From NCBI GenBank assembly GCA_965199685.1, contig OZ241323.1, forward strand, positions 2,480,001 to 2,544,000: 64,000 nt of DNA. The letters run 5' to 3'. The notes under the pieces were generated by a model. That model was not told the origin of the DNA. It saw only the letters and a list, made by a program, of their open reading frames with translations, and did no database searches. The position numbers and the translations under genes are program-made. Below, one piece after another: positions 17,335 through 26,535 of this stretch. Every line of letters begins with the position of its first letter. The stretch's first letter is position 1. The DNA comes from SP5GCR1 sp965199685 (lineage in GTDB: Bacteria > Pseudomonadota > Gammaproteobacteria > Poriferisulfidales > Oxydemutatoraceae).

Positions 17335-18065
17335 CAGACCACACGACCCGACACGCTAAAACATTGCTTTACGGGGTGGTTGTGGCGTGGGGCTGTTGAA
17401 AAAGTACTGACATCGTTCGAGCGTAACCGCTTGCGCCATAAAATTTATGATAACTACCTGTAGGGGAGGGCTAACATGCCCTCCCTAAAGTACCGTTCTG
17501 CACAAACAGAACCGCTTGCGCCACCAAATTTATGATAACCACTCAAACGTATCATATCTGCACGACTCCAATCGCCACGCGCCACCAAATCATGCAAACG
17601 GTAGGGGAGGGCTAGCATGCCCTCCCTAAAGTACCGTTCTGCACCAACAGAACCGCTTGCGCCACTTGGTTTTGGTTCCCATAAATTGGATGGCGTACGA
17701 CTTTATTTGTGCAGACGCAACGCGTTTCGGGAGGGCATGTTAGCCCTCCCCTACGGTTGGTAACCAGAAATTTGATGAGTGAATGGATTGTGTGTGCAGA
17801 CGCAACGCGTTTCGGGAGGGCATGTGGGACTGTTGAAAAAGTGTCTGCATTAGTACATTCCCCTCCTTTGGAGGGGTGCAGGCGAAGCCTGACGGGGTGG
17901 TTGTGGTGGTTCTGCACTAGACAATTATCCCTTACAAGTGCATGAAATACTTTTTCAACAGTCCCATGTTAGCCCTCCCCTACGGGTGGTTTGAGTGTAC
18001 GTTGTATCAACACACAATATTGCGCAAGTACTCAGCAAATGGTTTGCATAATTGTATGGCGCATA
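17335..18065. repeat. Mosaic of dispersed repeats between trxB and the bufferin region
   Basis: Begins near 17389 with GGGGCTGTTGAAAAAG and holds at least four GGGAGGGC-type palindromes (17462-17486, 17603-17625, 17731-17754, 17813 interrupted), several GAACCGCTTGCGCCA modules and ATTTATGATAACCAC modules. A MITE-like element interrupts the last palindrome at 17826-17965. No gene is visible in the 790-base gap. Confidence 0.8.
17826..17965. mobile_element. MITE-like element, nested in a palindrome
   Basis: About 140 bp, ends GGGACTGTTGAAAAA and TTTTTCAACAGTCCC. It splits the palindrome GGGAGGGCATGT/TAGCCCTCCCC, with ATGT duplicated at 17822-17825 and 17966-17969. The interior carries the GGAGGGGTG...GACGGGGTGGTTG module. 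Confidence 0.85.
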
Positions 18066-18073
18066 GCGGTTGC

Positions 18074-18484
18074 TCAATTCAAGCTGTTTGCCCGACTACC
18101 ATCTTTGTTATAGATTACAAGCTCATGTGGCGTAATACTCAGCTGTTCTATCGTATCTACATCCTCTCGCACGAACAATTTAATCGCATCGGAATCAAGA
18201 GTCGTCTGATTTCCTAGAGAGTCGCTTAGCACAAGTTGCGCGGTCTCTTTTTGTAGTTGTTCGTCTTCGGGTACGGATAGGCGGGCTATCGCCTCGCCGC
18301 GCGAGTCAATCAAAACAAGCTCTCGGGTTTTGACAACATCCTGTATGTCGCGGTTGCCGGGGCGTAGTTCGGCAGGCATCAACGACTCGTATAGAAAAAA
18401 AGCAACGACAACGATAACCGCCATGCGCATATTACGCAAATGCCGTTCCATAGTTAGTAGACGATGTTCAATATCAGTATCCAT
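18074..18484 (-). CDS. Membrane-anchored hypothetical protein
   Basis: The 136-residue product has one transmembrane helix near the N-terminus (MAVIVVVAFFLYESLM, about residues 21-36) after a short basic helix, and a periplasmic domain built of short beta-like segments (ELVLIDSRGEAIARLSV, QLVLSDSLGNQTTLDSDAIKLFV, HELVIYNKDG). No family name was recognised. It is divergent from bufA, which starts 108 bases away. Confidence 0.65.
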   Translation of the reverse strand: MDTDIEHRLLTMERHLRNMRMAVIVVVAFFLYESLMPAELRPGNRDIQDVVKTRELVLIDSRGEAIARLSVPEDEQLQKETAQLVLSDSLGNQTTLDSDAIKLFVREDVDTIEQLSITPHELVIYNKDGSRANSLN

Positions 18485-18513
18485 AATCTCTCCTTTGTGT
18501 ATAAAATTAGCGT

Positions 18514-18539
18514 TTGACTATCAGTTTTAGTAGTATAAT
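18514..18539 (+). promoter_or_regulatory. Possible promoter of bufABC
   Basis: TTGACT at 18514-18519 and TATAAT at 18534-18539, separated by 14 bases, shorter than the ideal 17. Such short spacing is seen in metal-responsive MerR/CueR-type promoters only when longer (19), so that model is not supported. The -10 match is strong, the -35 assignment is tentative. Confidence 0.35.
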
Positions 18540-18591
18540 CAATGCAACAGTATTTCGCTGTAGTATTCATCAACAATATGGAGTATATGAT

Positions 18592-18870
18592 ATGAACAAA
18601 AAACATTTATTTATTGCGACCTTAGTAGGCGCAAGTGCGCTAGCAGCTACTGCCACCGCCCATGGAGTTCCGGATGCCCCCAAAGAATGGGAAAAATGTG
18701 CCGGTGTCTCCAAAGCGGCGATGAATGATTGCGGTGCATTAGACGGTTCGCACGGTTGTGGCGGACAAGCAAAGGCAGATAATCTTGATATTGAATGGAT
18801 TTATGTGCCTGCCGGCACCTGTGAAAAGCTCACTGGTGGACAAGTTGTTGCAACCAAGCCAGCTAAGTAA
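18592..18870 (+). CDS. bufA: Bufferin-type metal-buffering RiPP precursor (DUF2282)
   Basis: The 92-residue protein has a Sec-type signal peptide (MNKKHLFIATLVGASALAATATAHG) and a mature domain with the DUF2282 pattern: WEKCAGVSKAAMNDCGALDGSHGCGG...VPAGTCEKLTGG, with four conserved Cys. In characterised bufferins the DUF692/MNIO enzyme BufB with BufC converts core Cys residues into thiooxazole-type groups that bind copper, protecting the periplasm. The three genes bufA-bufB-bufC are adjacent here, supporting this function. The ATG at 18592 is preferred over upstream frames because of the clean signal peptide. Confidence 0.9.
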   Translation: MNKKHLFIATLVGASALAATATAHGVPDAPKEWEKCAGVSKAAMNDCGALDGSHGCGGQAKADNLDIEWIYVPAGTCEKLTGGQVVATKPAK

Positions 18871-19729
18871 ACAACCCAACAACACTTTAGTCAAGCAACA
18901 GTGCAACGGCGTGGGCTTAGGTCTGCGACCGTTGCATTTGACTGAAGTGATGCGGGAAAATCCCGCCGTGCCGTGGTTTGAAGTGCATATCTGTAATTTC
19001 TTGAACCAAGGACTCAATCACACCCAACTCTACCGAATACGCAAAGACTATCCACTCAGCTTTCACGGTGTCAACCTAAATCTTGGTGGCAACGACCCGC
19101 TGGACTACGATTATTTGCGCAAACTCAAACAAGCTGTCGATATATATGAGCCTGCGCTAATCTCCGAACACGCCTGCTTCACAACACATCATGATCACTA
19201 TTTCCACGATCTGATGCCGATACCTTATACATCGGAGGCGGTTGCGAATATGACTAAACGCATCACAGAAGTGCAGGACATACTTGAGCGAGAAATCCTG
19301 ATAGAAAATGTTTCTCGTTATTTTAGTTACGAGGAAAGCGAGTTGAGCGAGGGCGAGTTTTTGGCGGCAGTGTGCGGTGATGCAAAATGTGGTTTGCTAC
19401 TTGATTTGAACAATGCCTATGTCAATCAACGCAACTTGAACGAGAACTTGGATGACTTCATAGCCCAACTACCGATAGCAAAAGTAAAGGAAATCCATCT
19501 GGCAGGGTATAGCGAATACGAGGATATACTGGTTGATACGCACAGCGCAATGGTGTCCGACGATGTCTGGGAATGTTATAGACAATTTTGCACCCACAAT
19601 CATGCGATCCCTTGCTTGATTGAATGGGATAGTAATTTGCCATCCTTCGCGGTATTAATGGAACAACGCTTAATCGCCCAACAGATTGTCGACCAAAGTG
19701 CAGCACAACCCGTCGCCTTGCTAAGTTGA
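18836..19729 (+). CDS. bufB: MNIO-family peptide-modifying oxidase (DUF692)
   Basis: BufB is a multinuclear non-heme iron oxygenase that modifies Cys residues of BufA. The protein has GVGLGLRPLH near the N-terminus, FHGVNLNLGG, SEHACF, MPIPYTSEAV, LIENVSRYF, LLLDLNNAYVN, EIHLAGY, DTHS and IEWDSNLP, matching the metal-ligand segments of DUF692. No ATG fits the expected N-terminus; GTG at 18836 is the best candidate, overlapping bufA by 35 bases, though a TTG just downstream is possible. Gene length fits the family (about 297 residues). It overlaps bufC by 4 bases. Confidence 0.9.
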   Translation: MDKLLQPSQLSKQPNNTLVKQQCNGVGLGLRPLHLTEVMRENPAVPWFEVHICNFLNQGLNHTQLYRIRKDYPLSFHGVNLNLGGNDPLDYDYLRKLKQAVDIYEPALISEHACFTTHHDHYFHDLMPIPYTSEAVANMTKRITEVQDILEREILIENVSRYFSYEESELSEGEFLAAVCGDAKCGLLLDLNNAYVNQRNLNENLDDFIAQLPIAKVKEIHLAGYSEYEDILVDTHSAMVSDDVWECYRQFCTHNHAIPCLIEWDSNLPSFAVLMEQRLIAQQIVDQSAAQPVALLS

Positions 19730-20268
19730 GTAAAGCGCATCAACCCATAAGCTATGCCGAGTCCCTTCGGCATTTCTGCGATGCCGTCCTGAACGATAAC
19801 AAAAAAGTTGCCGTCTATAGCAATAATTATCGCGGTGCGCATCGCCTCGCCCTTCGGAATATCTATCTGACCGTGCAACACTACTTAGACGCGAATATAT
19901 TTTCCGCTTTAACCCTCGTTTATGTGCGACACTATCCGCCAACACATTGGGATCTGAATATATATGGGGAAGGTTTTCCAGAGCTACTCGCCGCACAGAC
20001 ACAAAGCGTTAAAGCAGAGGAAGCCGACTGGACACTGCTCGCAACACTCGCCCGTATAGAATACGCAATTAGCCGCGTCTACTACGGCTACACTGAACAA
20101 TACGAACAAATACCCCCATACCTTAAAGCGATAAACAGCACAGACCTCGTTGCTGAATTACAAAAAAAGCACCCTTACACGAAGATTGCAGATAACCTGG
20201 ACATCAACCAAACCATAAGAGTCCGATGCCCACAGGTCGACTCAAAAATATATATAGACAACAGCTAA
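19726..20268 (+). CDS. bufC: BufC/HvfC-type partner protein (DUF2063)
   Basis: The 180-residue protein matches the DUF2063 partner that binds precursor peptide and forms a complex with the DUF692 oxidase. Recognisable segments are VYSNNYRGAHRLALRNIYLTVQHYL near the N-terminus and YVRHYPPTHWDLNIYGEGFPELL, the latter typical of DUF2063. The start is TTG at 19726, overlapping the bufB stop, so the genes are coupled. It is somewhat shorter than typical members (about 250 residues), lacking part of the C-terminal domain, so function may be reduced, or this is a short subtype. Confidence 0.82.
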   Translation: MSKAHQPISYAESLRHFCDAVLNDNKKVAVYSNNYRGAHRLALRNIYLTVQHYLDANIFSALTLVYVRHYPPTHWDLNIYGEGFPELLAAQTQSVKAEEADWTLLATLARIEYAISRVYYGYTEQYEQIPPYLKAINSTDLVAELQKKHPYTKIADNLDINQTIRVRCPQVDSKIYIDNS

Positions 20269-20569
20269 ACTGGCCACTATGTGCCATTAAATTTACGATA
20301 ACCACCGTAGGGGAGGGCTAACATGGGACTGTTGAAAAAGTACCGTCATTGCATGAACCCAACCGCCACGCGCCATTAAATTAATGATAACCACCCGTAG
20401 GGGAGGGCTAGCATGCCCTCCCTAAAGTACCATTCTGCACTAGCAGAACCGCTTGCGCCACTTGTTTTTGGTTCCCATTAATTGGATGGCGTACGATTTC
20501 GTTTATGCAGACGCAACGCGTTTCGGGAGGGCAGGTGATTTGCTCTTAGGGATGGGAAGGCTTAAGAGG
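20269..20569. repeat. Dispersed repeats with a half element
   Basis: Contains three copies of the CACCCGTAGGGGAGGGC...ATGCCCTCC type and the GAACCGCTTGCGCCACTTG module. At 20312-20340 the palindrome half GGGAGGGCTAACAT is followed by GGGACTGTTGAAAAAG, the left end of a MITE-like element, whose right end was not found. The last palindrome (20525) is also cut short. No gene seen. Confidence 0.7.
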
Positions 20570-23500
20570 TTACTGGAGAAGGCCTTCTAAAAACACTCTA
20601 ACTTGGGTCTGAATTTGTATGAAACTAAAAAAGGTAATCGTGTATGAAGTGACACGGTCGTCGGCTTCTGTAACCATGATGTTCAGAACAGTATTTTCAT
20701 CTATGGGAATAGAGTTGCTTCGCCCACTACTACCTCCTTCGGCAAGATTATTATCACTCTCGTTTTGTTTGACGATTTCAATTGTTGCGTCGTTGTTGTA
20801 TGCTCTCCATGCCAGATCAATACTGCGCACATCAACAGGAAAACCTATAGCATAATGAGTGGTTGAGGCTCCGAAAGGAGGACTCAGCTCAGTGGCAGAT
20901 GTTAATACTTCCAAGTCTCTTAAACCAACTCCCTGGCCTGGCAGCAGAGTATTCCTATCTGCATCTTTGAGAACCGGATATTGACGACTAGTGCCGAAAT
21001 TCCATATCTTAGTACTCCACTCACTATATATCCCGCTTGAGGTTTCGGGTAATTTAAGTTCCTTGTCGGTTTGTCCTGCCGACATAGAAACACCGTGCCC
21101 TCCACTAGGAGCAGAACCTACTAGCCAATAACTGTAGTCAATGCTGCCTTCATTCTCACCAACTAAACCGCCCACATCGTCGTCTCCTTCAGCATCTCCC
21201 GTTGCATAACTATTCTCAATAGCTCCCCTAAAATTAAAACCGACTAAACCACCAATAAAAGAGTCACCTGAAACAGCCCCCGTCGCATAACTGTTCGCTA
21301 TCATGGCACTACTGTCATTCCACCCAACTAAACCCCCTGCACGAGTTCCAGTTCCGGTGACAGCTACCGTCGCATAGCTACTTATGATGGCACCATAATT
21401 ATCACCCACTAAACCGCCTATATTAACATTAGACCCTGAAACAACCCCCGTCGCATAGCTATTCGTAATAGAACCATAACTAGAACCGACTAAACTGCCT
21501 GTTTGAGAATGTCCTGTGATATTAACATTGAGCAAACCCAGATTAGTAATTTTAGCTCTACTGTTCGTATAACCGAACAAGCCCACTTCAACCGTACCAT
21601 TTCTGTTAATAATAAGATTAGATATCGTGTGGGCATTACCTTCAAGTTGTGCGCTGAAAGTATTAAAAATGCTCCCGATCGGTTGCCAACCTTCTCCCAT
21701 AGTCCATGTAATTCTGTTGGCTATTGAACTATAGCTATCCTTATTCGTGAAATCCAAATCTCGCATCAGCTCATAACCACTGCAACCATCATTAGGACAA
21801 CCTAGTGTATTAGTCGTTGCCATTATGTTGGCTTTATATCCTGAACCATCCAAAACATAGCGTATCGCATCCAACTGTTCCAAATAATAAATCTCTATTA
21901 AACCGTCGTCGTCTATATCAACATCCACTCTAATCCCAAGTTCCGGGACATACTCGGTATCGCTATAGCCTTGAGCATCAATATAAGTTACCCGTACGCG
22001 ATAGAGACTCCCATCCAAGCTGTCCTCTGATACCGTATAACTGGTAGTTGTTGCAGTTTCAATATCTCCCCACTTTGCATTGATACCCTGACTTTGCCAT
22101 TGATACTCAAAAGTGCCCATACCGTCGGCATCCGAGATACCCGTCTCGTCAAAACTTAAGGTCAAACCGTTCACCGTTAATCCCAAATCCAATATAGGCA
22201 TATCGTTATTTTTCTTTCTAATGGTAATCCTCTTGCTTAGAGTAATAGTGGGTAAATCAAGCTCGTTATGCACCAGCGTTAACTGGACTACGATGTCGGT
22301 ACTCGTGGAGGTTGCCGACTCTATGTAGTCGGCAGGAATCGTGAAACTTGGCGAGGCGGCGGCACTACTGGATAATATGAGTGGCTTACCTTGCGTTTGT
22401 GACCACTCATAACTGTAGTTCCCAACTCCTAATACGTTTAGGGTGACCGTGCTTCCCTCATCCACAATATTGTCGGTATCCTTCCCACCTTGCTCAAACA
22501 CCATGATATCTGATATTTCTACTTCTTGAAAACGAACCGTATAAGAGGTAATGCTGGCATTGGCTTCGGTGACCGTGATGAATAGCACTGTATCTTCGTC
22601 TATAGGAATAGGACTGCTTCGTCCACTACTGTTTCCTTCAACGAGATTACTGTCGCTATCGTTTTGTTTGACGATTTCAATCATCGCATCGTTGTTATAT
22701 GCCTTCCATGCTAGATCAACACTGCGCACATCAACAGGAAAACCTATAACATAATGAGTGGTTGAGGTGCCGAAAACCGGAGTCAATCTCGCACCAACTG
22801 CTAATACCTCCAAGTCTCTTAAACCAATGCCCTGACCAAGCAACAAGGCATTGCTATTGGTATGTTTGAGAACCGGATATTGGCTACGAGTTCCGAAGTC
22901 CCAATTCTTACTACTCCAATTAATATATATCCCGGTTGTCATTACTGGAAGTTGCAATTCCTCTGTAGTTATGCCCATACCACCGGCACTTGTTCTTATT
23001 CCGCTGGTATTGATATTCCAATAGCTGCCCGTGATGGTGCCCCTTCTATTCCGACCAACTAAACCACCTACACTCTGTCTCCCTGAAACCAAACCCGTCG
23101 CATAGCTATTCCTGATAGTGCCTCTATTATTACCGACCAAACCGCCTAAACTATTATCTCCGGTAACAGAAGCTGTCGTATAGCTGCTCGTGATAGTACC
23201 TCTATTATTACCGACCAAACCGCCTAAACTACTATCTCCTGTAACAGAACCTGTCGTATAGCTTTTTGTGATGGAACCAAAACTAGAACCAACTAAACCA
23301 CCCACTTGAGAAGATCCTATGATATCTACATTGGGCAAACCCAGATTAGCAATTTCAGCTCTATTTTGTATAGAACCAAACAAGCCCACTCCATCAACAT
23401 CACTTCTGTTAATCATAAGATTAGATACCGCATAGCCGTTGCCTTCAAATCGCGCGCTGAAAGCATTAGAGAAATCTTCAATCGGCTGCCAACCTTCTCC

Positions 23501-23914
23501 CATAGTCCATGTAATCTTGTTGGCTGTTGTGCGATAGCTACTGCTATCGATAAAGTCCAAACTTTTTGTCAGTTCATAACCAACACAGCTATTTCCATCG
23601 TCGCCACCACCGCAACCTGTATCAATAATGTCAGACGTATCGGCAGAAGCTCTATAACCAGTGCCATCCAATTGATAACGTATTTCATAAAGACCCTCCA
23701 AATCACAGATTTCTATCAAGCCGTCGTCATCTTTGTCAATATCCATAGTTGGATCTACGCCATCATCATCAGAAAATGTTATAGCAGCATGGCATGATGG
23801 CAAGGCTGTTTGTGCCGATGCAATTTGTACTCCTCCGATTGCAAGTAGAAAAACGATAAAAAGAACCTGGCTTATTGCCTTTGAAGTTTTATATAACTTT
23901 ATCAACTCAATCAT
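20570..23914 (-). CDS. Secreted GLUG-repeat surface protein, two tandem halves
   Basis: The long protein (about 1114 residues from the ATG at 23914; the frame is open to 23968 but the extra part is repeat-derived) begins with a signal peptide ending IGGVQIASA. It contains two similar halves, each beginning D-x-DDDGLIEI...LxxIRYxLDG(S/T)GY, then GLUG repeats (GGLVGxxxGxIxxSYATG), then LRDLEVL...FGxSTTHYxIGFPVDVRSxDLAW, resembling a cadherin-like beta-sandwich. An Ig-like beta-rich linker separates the halves. GLUG repeats occur in large adhesin-like and protease-associated surface proteins, so an outer-surface binding role is plausible but not shown. No C-terminal anchor (LPxTG or autotransporter barrel) is visible. 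Confidence 0.8.
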   Translation of the reverse strand: MIELIKLYKTSKAISQVLFIVFLLAIGGVQIASAQTALPSCHAAITFSDDDGVDPTMDIDKDDDGLIEICDLEGLYEIRYQLDGTGYRASADTSDIIDTGCGGGDDGNSCVGYELTKSLDFIDSSSYRTTANKITWTMGEGWQPIEDFSNAFSARFEGNGYAVSNLMINRSDVDGVGLFGSIQNRAEIANLGLPNVDIIGSSQVGGLVGSSFGSITKSYTTGSVTGDSSLGGLVGNNRGTITSSYTTASVTGDNSLGGLVGNNRGTIRNSYATGLVSGRQSVGGLVGRNRRGTITGSYWNINTSGIRTSAGGMGITTEELQLPVMTTGIYINWSSKNWDFGTRSQYPVLKHTNSNALLLGQGIGLRDLEVLAVGARLTPVFGTSTTHYVIGFPVDVRSVDLAWKAYNNDAMIEIVKQNDSDSNLVEGNSSGRSSPIPIDEDTVLFITVTEANASITSYTVRFQEVEISDIMVFEQGGKDTDNIVDEGSTVTLNVLGVGNYSYEWSQTQGKPLILSSSAAASPSFTIPADYIESATSTSTDIVVQLTLVHNELDLPTITLSKRITIRKKNNDMPILDLGLTVNGLTLSFDETGISDADGMGTFEYQWQSQGINAKWGDIETATTTSYTVSEDSLDGSLYRVRVTYIDAQGYSDTEYVPELGIRVDVDIDDDGLIEIYYLEQLDAIRYVLDGSGYKANIMATTNTLGCPNDGCSGYELMRDLDFTNKDSYSSIANRITWTMGEGWQPIGSIFNTFSAQLEGNAHTISNLIINRNGTVEVGLFGYTNSRAKITNLGLLNVNITGHSQTGSLVGSSYGSITNSYATGVVSGSNVNIGGLVGDNYGAIISSYATVAVTGTGTRAGGLVGWNDSSAMIANSYATGAVSGDSFIGGLVGFNFRGAIENSYATGDAEGDDDVGGLVGENEGSIDYSYWLVGSAPSGGHGVSMSAGQTDKELKLPETSSGIYSEWSTKIWNFGTSRQYPVLKDADRNTLLPGQGVGLRDLEVLTSATELSPPFGASTTHYAIGFPVDVRSIDLAWRAYNNDATIEIVKQNESDNNLAEGGSSGRSNSIPIDENTVLNIMVTEADDRVTSYTITFFSFIQIQTQVRVFLEGLLQ

Positions 23915-24235
23915 TCCGTCTAGAAAAAAGAATTGCCGATTCAGCCAGTAAATCAATTGAGAGTTCAATGTTTGTCTTAGCGCAAAGTAGTTGTCCCAAC
24001 CTAATTGTTACGCGCCTCCGTCGGCTTCGGTAAAACCTTACGTTTGTGAATATGCTATCGCTCGCTATTTCATTTAGATAGTTATGTTATATCATAACAT
24101 TACTAAAGGTGGGAAGTATATACGATTGTAGTAAAACATGCAAAGGGTATTTGGGGACTATTTGCATTAGTCCATCCCTTCCCTTCAGTATTACCTCTCG
24201 TTATTCGGCAGTACTTCTAATCTTCAAAATCAGGG
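23915..24235. other. Intergenic region with a decayed hairpin module
   Basis: Bases 23931-23965 (AATTGCCGATTCAGCCAG...TCAATTG) look like a degenerate CGCCGATTGA-type hairpin. The rest, about 24000-24235, has CGCGCCTCCGTCGGCTTCGG and AT-rich runs without a gene. Confidence 0.4.
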
Positions 24236-24910
24236 CTAAACGGAATTATCAATTGTCTTATGATCTGATGAGTGAATATCGGAAATATTTGTGATTGATT
24301 CATCCCAAAGGGAGAAAGTCATTATTTCCTTTTGAGAAATAATGGTGCCGACCTTTAATTTCCTCTGAGAATCATCAATTGTTTTAGATAGGTATTCTTC
24401 TGGGTAATTAAACGACCAATTAACTTCTCTATTCCGATCTCTATAACCACTACAAATAGGCACTATTCTAATCGTAGATTCAAACCTTAAATCTTTGGTA
24501 TAGTCAAGAAGTAATGCAGCGTAAACCTTGTCATTTTTCAACGTGATATAAACAATTTGATTTTTCCATAGATGACAGCATTCGTGGAATGGATCAAGAG
24601 ATGATTTACTCTTATTGCTGAGATAAGCAACAGCATGACCTAGTATGGCAGCAATCAGTATCGAAAGACTTAATTCTAAAAGAAACTTTATGACACCGCA
24701 TTCACCGCCAGAAAAACACTTAAATGATTCACTAACAGGTGAAATCTCAAAAATATAATAGCTAGGCAGAGCAAAAATTACTACTGCGAAAAGATATGCC
24801 CAGCCTTCTACCTGAGGACGAGTTGTATGTAATAGTCGCTTGTTGTAAGCCCAAAGGCCTATGATGCCTGGTATAATCGCCCAAAAATTATTTATGTTTA
24901 TATCCGGCAT
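24236..24910 (-). CDS. Membrane protein of unknown function
   Basis: The 224-residue protein has at least three hydrophobic segments in its first half (FWAIIPGIIGLWAY, GWAYLFAVVIFALPSYYIF, FLLELSLSILIAAILGHAVAYL) and a soluble C-terminal domain (about 125-224) rich in strands (QIVYITLKNDKVYAALLLDYT, ESTIRIVPICSGYRD). Two conserved-looking Cys (FKCFSGGEC) sit between helices 2 and 3. The layout resembles other small multi-pass proteins with a cytoplasmic strand-rich tail, but I cannot name a family. It lies in the accessory cluster with hipBA. Confidence 0.65.
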   Translation of the reverse strand: MPDININNFWAIIPGIIGLWAYNKRLLHTTRPQVEGWAYLFAVVIFALPSYYIFEISPVSESFKCFSGGECGVIKFLLELSLSILIAAILGHAVAYLSNKSKSSLDPFHECCHLWKNQIVYITLKNDKVYAALLLDYTKDLRFESTIRIVPICSGYRDRNREVNWSFNYPEEYLSKTIDDSQRKLKVGTIISQKEIMTFSLWDESITNISDIHSSDHKTIDNSV

Positions 24911-24968
24911 GCGAAAACCAATTTGTACTTAATAATTTCCGCTTTACTGTCTTACGGATATTAGATAC

Positions 24969-25157
24969 TTAATGCTGTGACGAGTTTTTTTTCCGAGAAA
25001 TCTGTGATTGAATTACTTTCTGCACTTCCCTTATCTTGTCCATATTTTTCCGAATAACAGCACCTGCGTCAGGAGGTCTCTCGCCATAAGTTCCCTCAGG
25101 CCAAAGCCAGTCCGAAATTATTTCTTTATAACTTCTTTTGTCTGATTTAGTATCCAT
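24969..25157 (-). CDS. Small hypothetical protein
   Basis: A 62-residue protein beginning MDTKSDKRSYKEIISDWLW. I chose this ATG because a perfect AAGGGAG ribosome site precedes it; the frame extends upstream to 25265 but without such a signal. It is Lys- and Arg-rich, with GTYGERPPDAG in the middle and a basic amphipathic C-terminus (NMDKIREVQKVIQSQISRKKN). No family recognised. It lies 52 bases upstream of the preceding membrane protein on the same strand, possibly cotranscribed. Confidence 0.55.
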   Translation of the reverse strand: MDTKSDKRSYKEIISDWLWPEGTYGERPPDAGAVIRKNMDKIREVQKVIQSQISRKKNSSQH

Positions 25158-25290
25158 AATCAACTCCCTTTCATACATTATATAGGCATTTTGTAATACC
25201 GTGAAATAATTAGAATCTCGTGAATCTATACATTTCAATCTATCAGTCTTAGATATAAACATCATAATTAGTGTATAGCAATACCAGCAA

Positions 25291-26535
25291 TTATTTGGTA
25301 ATACTTTTAATCCTCTTTTCGATTAAAGCAATGTTTGCTTTGCTTACGCCGTATTCGGTAGCAAGGCTACGCCAACGACCCAGTGCGGTTCGGGTTTGCT
25401 CAATCGTTGCATCTATCGTTGATTGCGGTAACTTTGCCTCCAGCCCTAGTTTAATTAAATGGCTTATTGATGGATTTTTACCTTCGCCCATGACCGTAGT
25501 ACTTTGCTCGCCGTTCGGTCCGGAAGAAAATGTCAAATCATACGCTGGCGACAATTGCCACTCGCCGTTTGTATCCATCAAAAAACTAAAATTCTTTGAA
25601 TGATCGTCTCGGTTATGTGCCAACACATTAAACACGGCAAGCCTAAACATTTTCTCCACCTCCCTGATATCGTGTGTAAGCGTCATTGTGAGAGCCAACA
25701 AATCCTCGTAATCAGGAACGGGTGTCCTAAAATCAGAATGTAATAGACCACAAACACTCTGACAATGAATCCGTCGGTGCATCTCTCTATCAAAACGTTG
25801 AGTCGCAAAATAGCCTGCACCCCTTTGCGCAGGGAAAAGATGTGTCTTTGTCATTTCAAGCCCAGCATCCGCAGCCATTAAAGCATAAACATACTCAATC
25901 GCTCCAGCATCCAGTCCATCACCAGTAGCCGGGAACTTCACAAGCCACGGTTCAAATCCATTACGCAAGGGATATGTGTCATAGATAATACGCTTACTAT
26001 CATCAACACTAATCATCGCCTTGGGGCGAGCCCCTGCCGCCGATCTATTTAGAGTTAACAAATCTTGCAATGCCTCATCGGCAGTACCCTCTAAAACTTG
26101 TGCTGCCTGGGTTGCCAACTGGTCTAAATCAAGCTCACCCTTAATTGAGTTTCTATTATACTCGGGGTCATATACCAAAATACCCATCCCGGTATGACCG
26201 ACATAGGCAAGCCTGTCCAGAGGGGTCAGTTCGCTTGGCAGAATACCACTCATACGTGCCTGCCGATCAAACAATAATCGCCCCCAACCATCGGGTAAAC
26301 TGTCGTTGAATACCCCGGGCAAGCTCTCAAACACAGACTTGCTATAGGTTCGAATATCAGGACTCAAAGGACACATCAGTGGAGAAATCTCCAAACCGCA
26401 ATCTACAAAAAAGTAATCATATTCAAAGTAAATCTGCGCATCATGCACAAGCAACTTCCCGACCTCCCCAACTTCATCAACTTCATCGTCAGAGACTATG
26501 CCTACTTTGATTTGCTCGACCGACATATTCTTCAT
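25291..26535 (-). CDS. hipA: HipA-type Ser/Thr kinase toxin
   Basis: HipA phosphorylates glutamyl-tRNA synthetase or other targets and induces persistence. The 414-residue protein has the N-subdomain with SLPDGWGRLL, the kinase core SAAGARPKAMI, WLVKFPA, FDRE in the ATP region, the catalytic HNRDDHSKNFSF (about residues 308-320 of the longer frame), and AYDLTFS as the metal-binding segment. I chose ATG at 26535, which overlaps the hipB stop (ATGA) as is usual. HipB immediately upstream is its antitoxin. The pair lies just outside the left boundary of the island that begins at 26910. Confidence 0.92.
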   Translation of the reverse strand: MKNMSVEQIKVGIVSDDEVDEVGEVGKLLVHDAQIYFEYDYFFVDCGLEISPLMCPLSPDIRTYSKSVFESLPGVFNDSLPDGWGRLLFDRQARMSGILPSELTPLDRLAYVGHTGMGILVYDPEYNRNSIKGELDLDQLATQAAQVLEGTADEALQDLLTLNRSAAGARPKAMISVDDSKRIIYDTYPLRNGFEPWLVKFPATGDGLDAGAIEYVYALMAADAGLEMTKTHLFPAQRGAGYFATQRFDREMHRRIHCQSVCGLLHSDFRTPVPDYEDLLALTMTLTHDIREVEKMFRLAVFNVLAHNRDDHSKNFSFLMDTNGEWQLSPAYDLTFSSGPNGEQSTTVMGEGKNPSISHLIKLGLEAKLPQSTIDATIEQTRTALGRWRSLATEYGVSKANIALIEKRIKSITK

